NCBI RefSeq assembly: GCF_002115755.1
Contig: NZ_JFKA01000002.1
Span: 62,001-126,000, forward strand
Source: Thalassospira mesophila
GTDB lineage: Bacteria; Pseudomonadota; Alphaproteobacteria; Rhodospirillales; Thalassospiraceae
Length of the DNA: 64,000 bases
Reading direction: 5' to 3'
Made by a program: the position numbers and the translations under genes. The notes under the pieces are model-generated. The model searched no databases. It was not told the DNA's origin and saw nothing but the letters and a program-made list of their open reading frames with translations. Positions 56,811-64,000 of this stretch are shown here, in pieces (the stretch's first letter is position 1; each line of letters opens with the position of its first letter).

Positions 56811-57104
56811 ACCAGATCTCAATGAGGATGACCCATGGAGGTCTGGTTAGGCGCGACTGCGCCGCGCGGCCTGTGCCGCGAAAGGCAAGGGCTTCGTAGA
56901 AGCCCGCCCGACGACTGAGGGCTGCATTGATCGGTTTCGATCAGTGCAGGTTGGCATAAGTCGATGCCACCGGTTTGCTTTGTTTGGGCCGGGCGGTTGT
57001 TTGGTGCGTCGCTGTTAAAAGCGAACGGGGCGTAGGTCCCACAACCACGCCCCGTTCATCCGTTGTTTTGGCCCGATCACTAATGAGTTTCAGGACCGTG
57101 ATCG
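56811..57104. ncRNA. Noncoding stretch of eight consecutive hairpins (candidate structured RNA)
   Basis: No gene lies between the YcaQ-like gene and the convergent SDR. Near-perfect stem-loops follow each other: 56811-56847, 56850-56863, 56865-56880, 56889-56905, 56922-56949 (12-bp stem, loop GTTT), 56953-56968, 57024-57056 (10-bp perfect) and 57074-57104. It fits no RNA family I can identify (not RNase P, tmRNA, SRP or 6S RNA). The strand cannot be settled; it could also be a multi-hairpin 3' UTR. Confidence 0.45.
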
Positions 57105-57122
57105 TCGGCTAAACCTGCCTCC

Positions 57123-57893
57123 TTACCAGCAGGAATAGCCCCCATCAGCCAAAACAATGGAACCGGTCATCAGGCTTGCGGCATCAGATGCCAGAAACAA
57201 AACAACAGACCCGATTTCGTGGGTTTCACCCAGGCGTGCCATCGGCGTGCCACTGATCCAGGCGTTGTACATTTCCGGCTTTGATTTGACAAATTCGTTC
57301 AACGGCGTTGCGATATAGGTCGGTGCAACCGCGTTTACACGAACACCACGGCCCCCCCATTCGGCGGCCAATGATTTGGTCAGGTGATGAACGCCTGCCT
57401 TTGATGCGTTGTAATAGGCCTGTTCCTGCGGCTTGTTGACGATAAAGCCCGACATGGAACCGATATTGACGATGGCACCGCGTTTTTTGTCCAGCATCTG
57501 TTTGCCAAACTCGCGGCAGCACCAGAACGTGCCGTTCAGGTTAACGTCAATCACGTTGCGCCAATGTTCATCTTCCACGGTTTCTGCCGGGGTTTCTGAA
57601 CGGGCAATCCCGGCATTATTGACAAGAATGTCAATGCCGCCATGTTCCGCCTGTTTGGCCGCACTGGTGCGAACCTGGTCGGGGTTGGTGACATCCATCA
57701 GGTCGATGCTGGCATCGTAACCTTTGGATTTCAGGTAGTCGCGGCCTTCTTCGGCAACTTCTGCACTGATGTCGCCGATAACCACATGTGCCCCTGCCTC
57801 GGCAAGTGCCTCGCAGCAGGAAAGACCGATGGCACGGCCACCCCCTGTGACATAGGCGCGGCGTCCGGTCAGATCGAACATTTTCAGATACAT
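57123..57893 (-). CDS. Polyol dehydrogenase, SDR family
   Basis: A 256-residue SDR with TGGGRAIG (16-23), NNAG (92-95) and catalytic S146, Y161, K165 (YNASK). D41 after strand 2 (VVIGDIS) favours NAD. The stretch IVNIGSMSGFIVNKPQ and the tail GSIVLADGGYSCW closely resemble Rhodobacter galactitol dehydrogenase, so it should oxidise a hexitol or pentitol to the ketose. It is the last gene of the polyol ABC operon, as the dehydrogenase is in smo-type operons. Confidence 0.85.
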   Translation of the reverse strand: MYLKMFDLTGRRAYVTGGGRAIGLSCCEALAEAGAHVVIGDISAEVAEEGRDYLKSKGYDASIDLMDVTNPDQVRTSAAKQAEHGGIDILVNNAGIARSETPAETVEDEHWRNVIDVNLNGTFWCCREFGKQMLDKKRGAIVNIGSMSGFIVNKPQEQAYYNASKAGVHHLTKSLAAEWGGRGVRVNAVAPTYIATPLNEFVKSKPEMYNAWISGTPMARLGETHEIGSVVLFLASDAASLMTGSIVLADGGYSCW

Positions 57894-57982
57894 TTTGATC
57901 TCGCAGTTTGCTCAGTGGGAAAATAGGCTTCCGGCCGGATTTTGCTTGTGTTACCGGCCGAAAGTCCGGATTTGTACCAGCC

Positions 57983-58987
57983 CTAATTCGAAATGGCGTT
58001 GCCGCTTGCATCGAAGCGGTGAATGCGTTCGGGGTCCGGCGTTAACCAGACGCGGTCATTTCCACTTAGCGGCACTTCGCCGGTGGCACGGACCGTCATC
58101 GGGCCAATATTGTCTGCATTGACATGCAAATAGGTTTCAGCGCCCAGATGTTCGGCAATCTTGACGGTTGCGGCAATTTCGCCCTGCTCAGTGCTCAGCA
58201 GCAAATGTTCAGGGCGGACACCGACACAGGCGCAATTGCGGGCCCTGGCGTAATCGCCTTCAATGAAATTCATTTTGGGCGATCCGATAAAGCCAGCGAC
58301 AAATTTATTGGCAGGTTTGGCGTAAAGATCCATCGGCTTGCCAACCTGTTCAACCCGGCCCGCTTGCAAAACCACGATTTTGTCGGCCATGGTCATGGCT
58401 TCGACCTGGTCGTGGGTTACATAGATCATGGTGGTTTTCAGTTCCTGATGCAGCCCGGTAATTTCAAGGCGCATATTCACCCGCAGCGAGGCATCAAGGT
58501 TTGAAAGCGGTTCGTCAAACAGGAAGGCGGCCGGGTTACGCACAATTGCACGGCCAATTGCCACACGCTGGCGCTGCCCGCCCGAAAGCGCACCCGGACG
58601 ACGTTCAAGATAGTCGGTCAGGTTCAGGATGCCAGCAGCATTGCGGACTTTTTCGTCGATAACGGCCTTGGGTTCGCCAGCCATTTTAAGGCCAAAGGCG
58701 ATGTTGTTATAAACGGTCATATGCGGATAAAGCGCATAGGACTGAAACACCATCGACAAGCCGCGTTTGGCCGGCGATTCATTGACCATGTCAACATCGT
58801 TGATCAGGATCTTGCCGGCGGTCACATCTTCCAGCCCGGCAATCAGGCGCAGTAATGTGGATTTGCCACAGCCCGACGGGCCGACAAATACAACAAACTC
58901 GCCATCATTAATTTCAAGATCAACACCGGGAATAACGTCGATATTCCCGAAGGTTTTCTTGACATTTTCCAGTCGGATTGCACCCAT
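57983..58987 (-). CDS. Polyol/sugar ABC transporter ATPase (SmoK/MalK type)
   Basis: A 334-residue carbohydrate-importer ATPase: Walker A GPSGCGKS (36-43), signature [19 protein letters not shown], Walker [14 protein letters not shown]-loop [15 protein letters not shown], and a MalK-type C-terminal TOBE/regulatory domain. It is shared by the two permeases upstream in the operon. AGGAAGG lies before the ATG. Confidence 0.93.
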   Translation of the reverse strand: MGAIRLENVKKTFGNIDVIPGVDLEINDGEFVVFVGPSGCGKSTLLRLIAGLEDVTAGKILINDVDMVNESPAKRGLSMVFQSYALYPHMTVYNNIAFGLKMAGEPKAVIDEKVRNAAGILNLTDYLERRPGALSGGQRQRVAIGRAIVRNPAAFLFDEPLSNLDASLRVNMRLEITGLHQELKTTMIYVTHDQVEAMTMADKIVVLQAGRVEQVGKPMDLYAKPANKFVAGFIGSPKMNFIEGDYARARNCACVGVRPEHLLLSTEQGEIAATVKIAEHLGAETYLHVNADNIGPMTVRATGEVPLSGNDRVWLTPDPERIHRFDASGNAISN

Positions 58988-59027
58988 TGTGGTGTTCCTT
59001 CCTTGTATATTTTGGTCCGGCGGCGGT

Positions 59028-59861
59028 TTATTTCACCGCGCCGAAGGTCAAACCACGGACAAGCTGTTTCTGCGAGAACCAGCCGACGATCAGAATGGGC
59101 GCAACCGCAAGGGTCGATGCCGCCGACAATTTTGCCCAGAACAACCCTTCGGGGCTGGAATAGGACGCGATAAAGGCGGTCAGCGGGGCTGCATCCGAGG
59201 TCGTAAGGTTCAGCGTCCAGAAGGCTTCGTTCCAGGCGAGAATAATGTTGAGCAGCATGGTGGATGCAATGCCGGGAAGCGCCATGGGCAACAGCACAAA
59301 GATAATTTCCTTGGGCAAGGTTGCCCCGTCCATCCGGGCGGCTTCAAGGATGTCTTTGGGGATTTCCTTGAAATAGGTGTAAAGCATCCAGACCATGATC
59401 GGCAGGTTCATTAAAAACAGAACCATGATCAGGCCAAACCGGGTGTCGAGAAGGCCCCAGTCGCGAAACACCAGATAGATCGGCACCAGCACGCCAACCG
59501 GCGGCATCATTTTGGTCGACAGCATCCACAGCAAGGTATCCTTGGTGCGTTTGGTCGGGTTAAAGGCCATGGCCCATGCGCAGGTCACCGCAAAGATCAG
59601 GCCAAGAAAGGTCGACCCAAACGACAGGATGATCGAGTTCATGGCGAACTTGAAGTAGTTCGACTGTTCCAGAATTCCGCTATAGTTTTCCAGCGTCCAG
59701 TTAAAATCGAAAAACAGAGGCGGCATGTTCACCGCATCAAGTTCGGATTTGAAACTGGTTAGCACCATCCACAAGATGGGAAAGAAAACCGTGAGGCCGA
59801 CAATCCAGGCAAAGACCGAATAGGCGAACTGACCGAAAGGTGTTTTGAATTTACTGTCCAT
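59028..59861 (-). CDS. Polyol ABC transporter permease (SmoG/MalG type)
   Basis: A 277-residue permease with six membrane segments and the EAA loop [31 protein letters not shown] that docks on the ATPase. MalG-like. It lies 9 bp after the other permease gene. Confidence 0.92.
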   Translation of the reverse strand: MDSKFKTPFGQFAYSVFAWIVGLTVFFPILWMVLTSFKSELDAVNMPPLFFDFNWTLENYSGILEQSNYFKFAMNSIILSFGSTFLGLIFAVTCAWAMAFNPTKRTKDTLLWMLSTKMMPPVGVLVPIYLVFRDWGLLDTRFGLIMVLFLMNLPIMVWMLYTYFKEIPKDILEAARMDGATLPKEIIFVLLPMALPGIASTMLLNIILAWNEAFWTLNLTTSDAAPLTAFIASYSSPEGLFWAKLSAASTLAVAPILIVGWFSQKQLVRGLTFGAVK

Positions 59862-59870
59862 TGTCGCCCC

Positions 59871-60743
59871 CTATGCGTCCAGGTTTTTGCCGATGAGGCG
59901 AACCAGAAAGATCGCGACAATATTGGCAAGAATGACAGCAACGATACCGCCCGCTGAAGCACCGCCGACGTCATATTGCAGCAGGGCCTGGGTATAGACG
60001 AGGAAGGCGATATTTGTGGTCGACAAACCGGGTCCACCACCCGTGGTGACGAAAATTTCGGCAAACACGCTCAGCAGGAAAATGGTTTCGATCAGGATCA
60101 CAACCGTGATCGCACGGCTGAGGTGCGGCAAGGTTATATAAAAGAAAATCGATACCGGTCCGGCCCCGTCCATCTGGGCGGCTTCTTTTTGGTCGCGATC
60201 GAGCGACTGCAAGGCGGTCAGCAAAATCAGCGTCGCAAAAGGAAGCCATTGCCAGGCCACCATAATGATAATGGCCGTGAGCGGGGCATGGGTAAACCAG
60301 TCAATCGGTTGTAAACCCAGTGATGTTGATATCCACGCAAAAAAGCCGGAAACCGGGTTCATCAACAGGTTTTTCCAGACCAGCGCATTTACCGTTGGCA
60401 TAATAAAGAACGGCGAAATCACTAAAATACGCAAAATGCCCCGGCCAAAAATCGGCTGGTCGAGCATCAGCCCCAGCAAAATACCGCCAATAACGGTCAT
60501 CACCAGAACAGACCCGACAAGGATCAGGGTGTTGGCAAGGGAGGCAAAAAAGGCGTGGTCGGTCAGGAAAAACTTGTAATTAACAAAACCAATCCATTCC
60601 TCCATCCCTGGGGATAGCAGGTTATAGCGAAGAAAAGAGAAGTAAATTGTCATGCCCAAAGGCACGATCATCCACAAAAACAAGGCGATGATCGACGGTG
60701 CGGACATTACGCGCCCGGCCAGGGTCGAGGCCCGTGTCGACAT
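59871..60743 (-). CDS. Polyol ABC transporter permease (SmoF/MalF type)
   Basis: A 290-residue permease with six membrane segments and the EAA loop QKEAAQMDGAGPVSIFFYITLPHL. MalF-like; it follows the binding-protein gene by 110 bp. GGGGAGCG precedes the ATG. Confidence 0.92.
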   Translation of the reverse strand: MSTRASTLAGRVMSAPSIIALFLWMIVPLGMTIYFSFLRYNLLSPGMEEWIGFVNYKFFLTDHAFFASLANTLILVGSVLVMTVIGGILLGLMLDQPIFGRGILRILVISPFFIMPTVNALVWKNLLMNPVSGFFAWISTSLGLQPIDWFTHAPLTAIIIMVAWQWLPFATLILLTALQSLDRDQKEAAQMDGAGPVSIFFYITLPHLSRAITVVILIETIFLLSVFAEIFVTTGGGPGLSTTNIAFLVYTQALLQYDVGGASAGGIVAVILANIVAIFLVRLIGKNLDA

Positions 60744-60853
60744 GGTGCGCTCCCCGTTTGCAGTGTCTTTGACTGACTTTGGAAGAAAAGGGGTGGCGGA
60801 AGTGCCGCCACCCTAGTCTACCAGGTCAAGGAGGTCAGATTACAGGATCAAGA

Positions 60854-62167
60854 TCAGTAGTAACCAGCTTTCTGCATGGTCCGATCTGTGGATTCCTGGG
60901 CATTTGCCAGCGCCTGGTCAACGGTGACCTGGCCCGCAAGTGCCGCGGAAAACTGCTGGCCGACAACGGTGCCGATACCCTGAAATTCAGGAATAGCGGC
61001 AAACTGAACACCAACATAAGGTTTGGGTTTCAAAGTGGAGTTGATCGGATCTGCACTGTCGATGGCAGCAAGGGTCTTGATGGCAAACGGGGCGGCATCA
61101 AGATATTTTTCGTTCTGGTAAAGCGACATACGGGTTCCCGGGGGAACGTTCGCCCAGCCGTCTTTGCTGGCAACCAGTTCGAGATAGGATTTCGATGTTG
61201 CCCAGGCGATGAACTTTTCAGCAGCTTCGGTGTTTTTTGAAGAAGCCGGGATCGCCAGGTTCCATGCCCAGAGCCAGTTGGCACCGGTGCAGGTTACAGC
61301 GCAAGGGGCTTCGGTAAAGCCAACCTTGTCGGCAACTTTGGAATCTTTGGGGTTGGTCACAAAAGACGCCGCAACAGTTGCGTCGATCCACATGCCGCAT
61401 TTGCCCGCATTAAACAGCGAAAGGTTTTCGTTAAACCCGTTCGATGTTGCACCGGGAGGACCGTATTTGCCCAGAATGTCAACATACATGGACAGGGCAT
61501 CTTTCCATTCCTGGCCGTTGAATTCGGGTTTCCATTCTTCATCAAACCAGCGTGCGCCATAGGCATTGCCCATGGTCGAGATCAGCGCCATGTTTTCGCC
61601 CCAGCCCGCTTTACCGCGCAGGCAGATGCCATAAACGCCATTTGCCGGATCATTCAGCTTTTTGGCGATGTCGAGGGTCTGGTCCCAAGTCAGGCGACCA
61701 TTGATTTCGATGCCCGCTTTTTCGAACAGGTCCTTGCGGTACATCATCATCGAGCTTTCGGCATAGAACGGTGCCGCATACAGCTTGTCGTCGTTGCTTA
61801 ATGCCGAACGGATCGACGGCATAATGTCATCGACGTCATAGTCAGCGCCCAGATTTTCGAGCGGTGCCAGCCAGCCTTTTTTAGCCCAGATCGGGGCTTC
61901 ATAGGTGCCGATGGTCATGATGTCGTACTGGCCGCTATTGGTGGCGATGTCGGTTGTGACACGCTGACGCAGGGTATTTTCTTCCAGCGTCACCCACTCA
62001 AGCGAGATATCGGGATTTTTTTTGGTGAAGTCATCCGTCAGCTTCTGCATGCGGATCATGTCACCATTATTAACCGTGGCAATCGTCAGTTTGGTCTCGG
62101 CACTGGCACCAAAAGCGACGCCGCCGGCCAACAGCGCACACAGCGCTGCTCCCATAATATTTCTCAT
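60854..62167 (-). CDS. Polyol/sugar ABC transporter substrate-binding protein (SmoE type)
   Basis: A 437-residue periplasmic binding protein with a signal peptide (MRNIMGAALCALLAGGVAFGASAET, cleavage near ASA). The family 1 pattern NSGQYDIMTIGTYEAPIWAKKGWLAPLE and FNAGKCGMWIDATVAASFV and the tail QESTDRTMQKAGYY resemble sorbitol/mannitol-binding SmoE. The ATG at 62167 is set by GGGAGGAATT; the longer frame is not used. It is the first gene of the operon (binding protein, two permeases, ATPase, dehydrogenase). Confidence 0.9.
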   Translation of the reverse strand: MRNIMGAALCALLAGGVAFGASAETKLTIATVNNGDMIRMQKLTDDFTKKNPDISLEWVTLEENTLRQRVTTDIATNSGQYDIMTIGTYEAPIWAKKGWLAPLENLGADYDVDDIMPSIRSALSNDDKLYAAPFYAESSMMMYRKDLFEKAGIEINGRLTWDQTLDIAKKLNDPANGVYGICLRGKAGWGENMALISTMGNAYGARWFDEEWKPEFNGQEWKDALSMYVDILGKYGPPGATSNGFNENLSLFNAGKCGMWIDATVAASFVTNPKDSKVADKVGFTEAPCAVTCTGANWLWAWNLAIPASSKNTEAAEKFIAWATSKSYLELVASKDGWANVPPGTRMSLYQNEKYLDAAPFAIKTLAAIDSADPINSTLKPKPYVGVQFAAIPEFQGIGTVVGQQFSAALAGQVTVDQALANAQESTDRTMQKAGYY

Positions 62168-62225
62168 AATTCCTCCCAAAAGGACTTTTCCCGTCAAGCA
62201 AACTGTGTTGCTCATTTTGATCATT

Positions 62226-62270
62226 TGTTCAGGACGTGAACATTCACTCAATTTTCACCATCCTTGTCAA
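62226..62270 (-). promoter_or_regulatory. Candidate promoter and operator of the polyol operon
   Basis: On the minus strand TTGACA (complement of 62265-62270) is followed after 17 bp by GTGAAT (62247-62242), a weak -10. TGTTCA-GGACG-TGAACA (62226-62242) is a perfect palindrome just downstream and is a likely site for the SorC-type regulator encoded upstream. Confidence 0.45.
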
Positions 62271-62291
62271 CCGAATTCGATTGTGCATTGC

Positions 62292-62326
62292 AACAGAAAA
62301 ACCCGCAGGAATGGACTGCGGGTTTT
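62292..62326 (-). terminator. Terminator of the SorC-type regulator gene
   Basis: AAAACCCGCAG (62298-62308) pairs with CTGCGGGTTTT (62316-62326) around GAATGGA; T-rich sequence follows on the minus strand. As it lies beyond element B, the regulator transcript should include that element in its 3' UTR. Confidence 0.85.
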
Positions 62327-62334
62327 GTTACGCA

Positions 62335-62599
62335 AAAGCATGTTTCTTTTAATAAGATCCATTTTGCCGATGCAGTCTACAGCCTGGCAAGGAGAAGTCC
62401 GCAGAGCGTAATGGGTTTACGGGCAAGGATTTCGACGCGGCCAGGCGGTAGACTGCACCGGCCCGCAGGGTTTGTTTTTGGCGGTGTTTGGCGGCGTTAC
62501 ACCGCTCGCCCGATGCGCCGCATCGCGCAGCGCACTGTGCCTTGCCAAACGACACGCCAAAAACAAACAAAATGGGTCTTATTAAAAGAAATATGCTTT
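62335..62599 (+). mobile_element. Palindromic structured element, copy B
   Basis: 265 bp, inverted relative to copy A. Terminal repeats 62335-62360 and 62574-62599 match in 24 of 26 positions. Hairpin II (23-bp arms 62366-62388 with 62440-62462, two non-matching positions) closes the conserved loop core; hairpin I follows (about 62469-62569), apical part GCGATGCGGCGCATCG-like. Stem sequences differ from copy A but remain complementary. TA lies at the right end only. Confidence 0.85.
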
Positions 62600-62628
62600 A
62601 TTGATTATTCGGGATTATTTTTCGGGTA

Positions 62629-63579
62629 TCAGCGCAGCAATGCCTTGGCGGTGGCTTCGTCGGTAATCAGAGATGTAATTAATTTCCCCGCCATCGCCCC
62701 GCGAATCGCGGCAATTTTCTTTGCACCCTTGGCAACGGCGATGGTGTTTTGACCGGGAATTTGCAACGGCGCGCTGGTCACCCGGTTATTGACATCATGG
62801 TCAAGAATTTGTCCGTCACGATCAAATGTCCAGCTGATCAGCTCGCCAATGCCGCCATGGTCTTGCAGGCTTTTTAATTCGGCCGGAGTAATAAAACCGT
62901 CAACCAGAAGCGGGGCATCGTCGCCCATCTGACCAATGCCGACAAATTTCACATCCGCCCTTGCGGCCAGATGCAGGATGTTATCCATCGGCGCTTGTTC
63001 CTGCATCGGTTTGCGCTGTTCGGCGCGTGGCACAATCACCGGGATCGATAACGGGTAATGCGGGGCGCGGGTCAAATCGGCCAGTTCGGTTACGGCATCA
63101 TAAAAGCTGGCGGCACCGTCGGTTGCGATGGTGCCAACCAGCGACACGATTTTATGGTGGCTGGCATCAATGCGCTGAACTTCATTAACCATGCTGCGCA
63201 TGGCGCGCCCGGTGCCCAGTGCAATCACCTTGGACTCCGGCGATTGCAAAACACGTTCCAGCACATTGGCGGCAGCCTGCGCCATGCCAAACATGGCATC
63301 GGGTGCGGCCGGGTCGGTTGGCACCACGTCGCAATGTTCAAGCTGATAGTGGTCTTTCAGGCGGGCCGCCAGTTCCATGCAGTCGGCAATCGGGTGATCC
63401 AGCCGCACTTTAACCAGCCCTTCGCTGATGGCGGCCGACACAAGGCGCTGTGCGGTGGGGCGTGAGACGCCCAGTTTGGTGGCGATTTCGTCCTGGGTGT
63501 TGCCCGCGCAATAATACAGCCAACCCGCACGGGCGGCTTCATCCAGTCGGGCAGCTTCTTTGCGGGTACGTTTTACCAT
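62629..63579 (-). CDS. SorC/DeoR-type sugar-binding transcriptional regulator
   Basis: A 316-residue regulator with an N-terminal helix-turn-helix (AGNTQDEIATKLGVSRPTAQRLVSAA, about 25-50) and a SorC sugar-phosphate-binding domain (VIALGTGRAMRSMVNEV, VSLVGTIATDG, FVGIGQMGDDAPLLVDGFI, IAVAKGAKKIAAIRGAMAGKLITSLITDEATA). Regulators of this type (SmoC in Rhodobacter) control polyol operons; it lies directly upstream of the binding-protein gene on the same strand, so it probably regulates that operon. Confidence 0.9.
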   Translation of the reverse strand: MVKRTRKEAARLDEAARAGWLYYCAGNTQDEIATKLGVSRPTAQRLVSAAISEGLVKVRLDHPIADCMELAARLKDHYQLEHCDVVPTDPAAPDAMFGMAQAAANVLERVLQSPESKVIALGTGRAMRSMVNEVQRIDASHHKIVSLVGTIATDGAASFYDAVTELADLTRAPHYPLSIPVIVPRAEQRKPMQEQAPMDNILHLAARADVKFVGIGQMGDDAPLLVDGFITPAELKSLQDHGGIGELISWTFDRDGQILDHDVNNRVTSAPLQIPGQNTIAVAKGAKKIAAIRGAMAGKLITSLITDEATAKALLR

Positions 63580-63750
63580 CCCTGTCTTCCGATTTTATTT
63601 TTGTTGGCATTGCGCGACGGTCAAGGTTGCATCGGGGCAAATCGCGCGAAGATGGATATTGCAGCCCCATCTCGCAGGCTGGACAGTGATTTTCTCTAGC
63701 TCTTTTTAAGTGGTATGACCAGTGCCAATGATGTGGCGTGGCACAAAACA

Positions 63751-63780
63751 ATATGGCCGCCCCGGTGGGAGCGGCCATAT
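63751..63780 (-). terminator. Terminator of asd
   Basis: ATATGGCCGC (63751-63760) pairs perfectly with GCGGCCATAT (63771-63780); on the minus strand TGTTTTG follows. It lies 27 bp past the asd stop. Confidence 0.75.
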
Positions 63781-63807
63781 GAAACGGATACCAGATCAGA
63801 AAAGCTG

Positions 63808-64000
63808 TTATTTTTTCGGAAGATAGTCCGAGACCAGCAATTCTGCGATCTGAACTGCGTTCAAGGCAGCCCCTTTGCGCAAATTGTCGCCAACACACCA
63901 CAATGACAGGGCATTGGGAATGCTGGGGTCTTTGCGAATGCGCGAAATAAAGACGTTATCTTCGCCCGCAACTTCATGCGGGGTGACATAGCCTTCATCG
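63808..64000 (-). CDS. asd: Aspartate-semialdehyde dehydrogenase, C-terminal part
   Basis: The visible 63 residues (minus strand, entering from the right edge) contain [20 protein letters not shown] and [16 protein letters not shown], the conserved C-terminus of aspartate-semialdehyde dehydrogenase. The enzyme makes aspartate semialdehyde for lysine, methionine and threonine. The N-terminal Rossmann domain and catalytic cysteine lie outside the window. Confidence 0.88.
   Translation of the reverse strand, partial: DEGYVTPHEVAGEDNVFISRIRKDPSIPNALSLWCVGDNLRKGAALNAVQIAELLVSDYLPKK

Larger units (their letters stand above)
62168..62628. other. Noncoding region: operon promoter, terminator, structured element B
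   Basis: This stretch has no gene. From the operon start upwards it holds a promoter with a palindrome (62226-62270), the terminator for the SorC-type regulator (62292-62326) and the repeat element copy B (62335-62599). Confidence 0.7.

Noticed and set aside
56811..57104. Serial hairpins as RNase P RNA, tmRNA, SRP RNA or 6S RNA
   Set aside because: None of the conserved sequence blocks of these RNAs (for example the RNase P P4 strands or the SRP GNAR tetraloop region) could be found.

Overview
The window reads as chromosomal DNA of an alphaproteobacterium of the Rhodospirillales, most like Thalassospira. The basis is the gene order GST / DUF484-xerC / transaldolase / priA / atpHAGDC (an F1 operon without Fo genes), the ccm, TRAP and polyol ABC gene types, and overall protein character. 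The genus is an inference from gene content and was not tested by any search. No rRNA, tRNA, CRISPR array or recognisable transposase gene was seen.

Layout. 1-6.5 kb: end of a glutathione S-transferase gene, a YrhK-type membrane protein, xerC with DUF484, a small transaldolase, priA, a solute-binding protein. 6.6-12.5 kb: a MazG-like gene, then the F1 ATP synthase operon atpHAGDC with a strong terminator. 12.6-25.6 kb: an SDR/LysR pair, a response regulator, ccmF-ccmI, a CDF metal exporter, phoH, prfC, a small orphan protein, azlCD with an AraC regulator. 26-30.6 kb: a chemoreceptor with a C-terminal PilZ domain, followed by a three-gene HxlR/SDR/reductase cassette lying between two about 92% identical copies of the receptor gene's 3' end and terminator. 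30.9-36.7 kb: a three-gene RND efflux operon. 36.7-39.6 kb: an arsRCHB operon with a palindromic, apparently leaderless promoter. 39.8-49.6 kb: a soluble chemoreceptor, alkB, a LacI regulator with two operators, a GntR-regulated TRAP transporter plus lactonase operon, and tag glycosylase. 49.9-57 kb: an iron-type ABC transporter, yggT, DUF167, folD, a YcaQ-like glycosylase and a noncoding stretch of serial hairpins. 57.1-63.6 kb: a polyol ABC transporter and dehydrogenase operon (smo-like) under a SorC regulator. 63.8 kb to the end: C-terminus of asd.

Functionally the window mixes core energy, replication and translation genes with scavenging systems (TRAP, polyol ABC, iron-type ABC) and detoxification systems (arsenic, RND efflux, alkylation repair by AlkB, Tag and YcaQ).

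The most unusual content is noncoding. A roughly 266-bp element with terminal inverted repeats occurs twice (48715-48981 and 62335-62599, opposite orientations). Its terminal repeats and two internal stems differ in sequence between copies but stay complementary within each copy, which points to a conserved fold around a conserved loop of about 47 nt. Second are the eight consecutive stem-loops at 56811-57104. Third is the repeat-bounded cassette at 28471-30522. I know of no published description of these particular elements, but I could not search.
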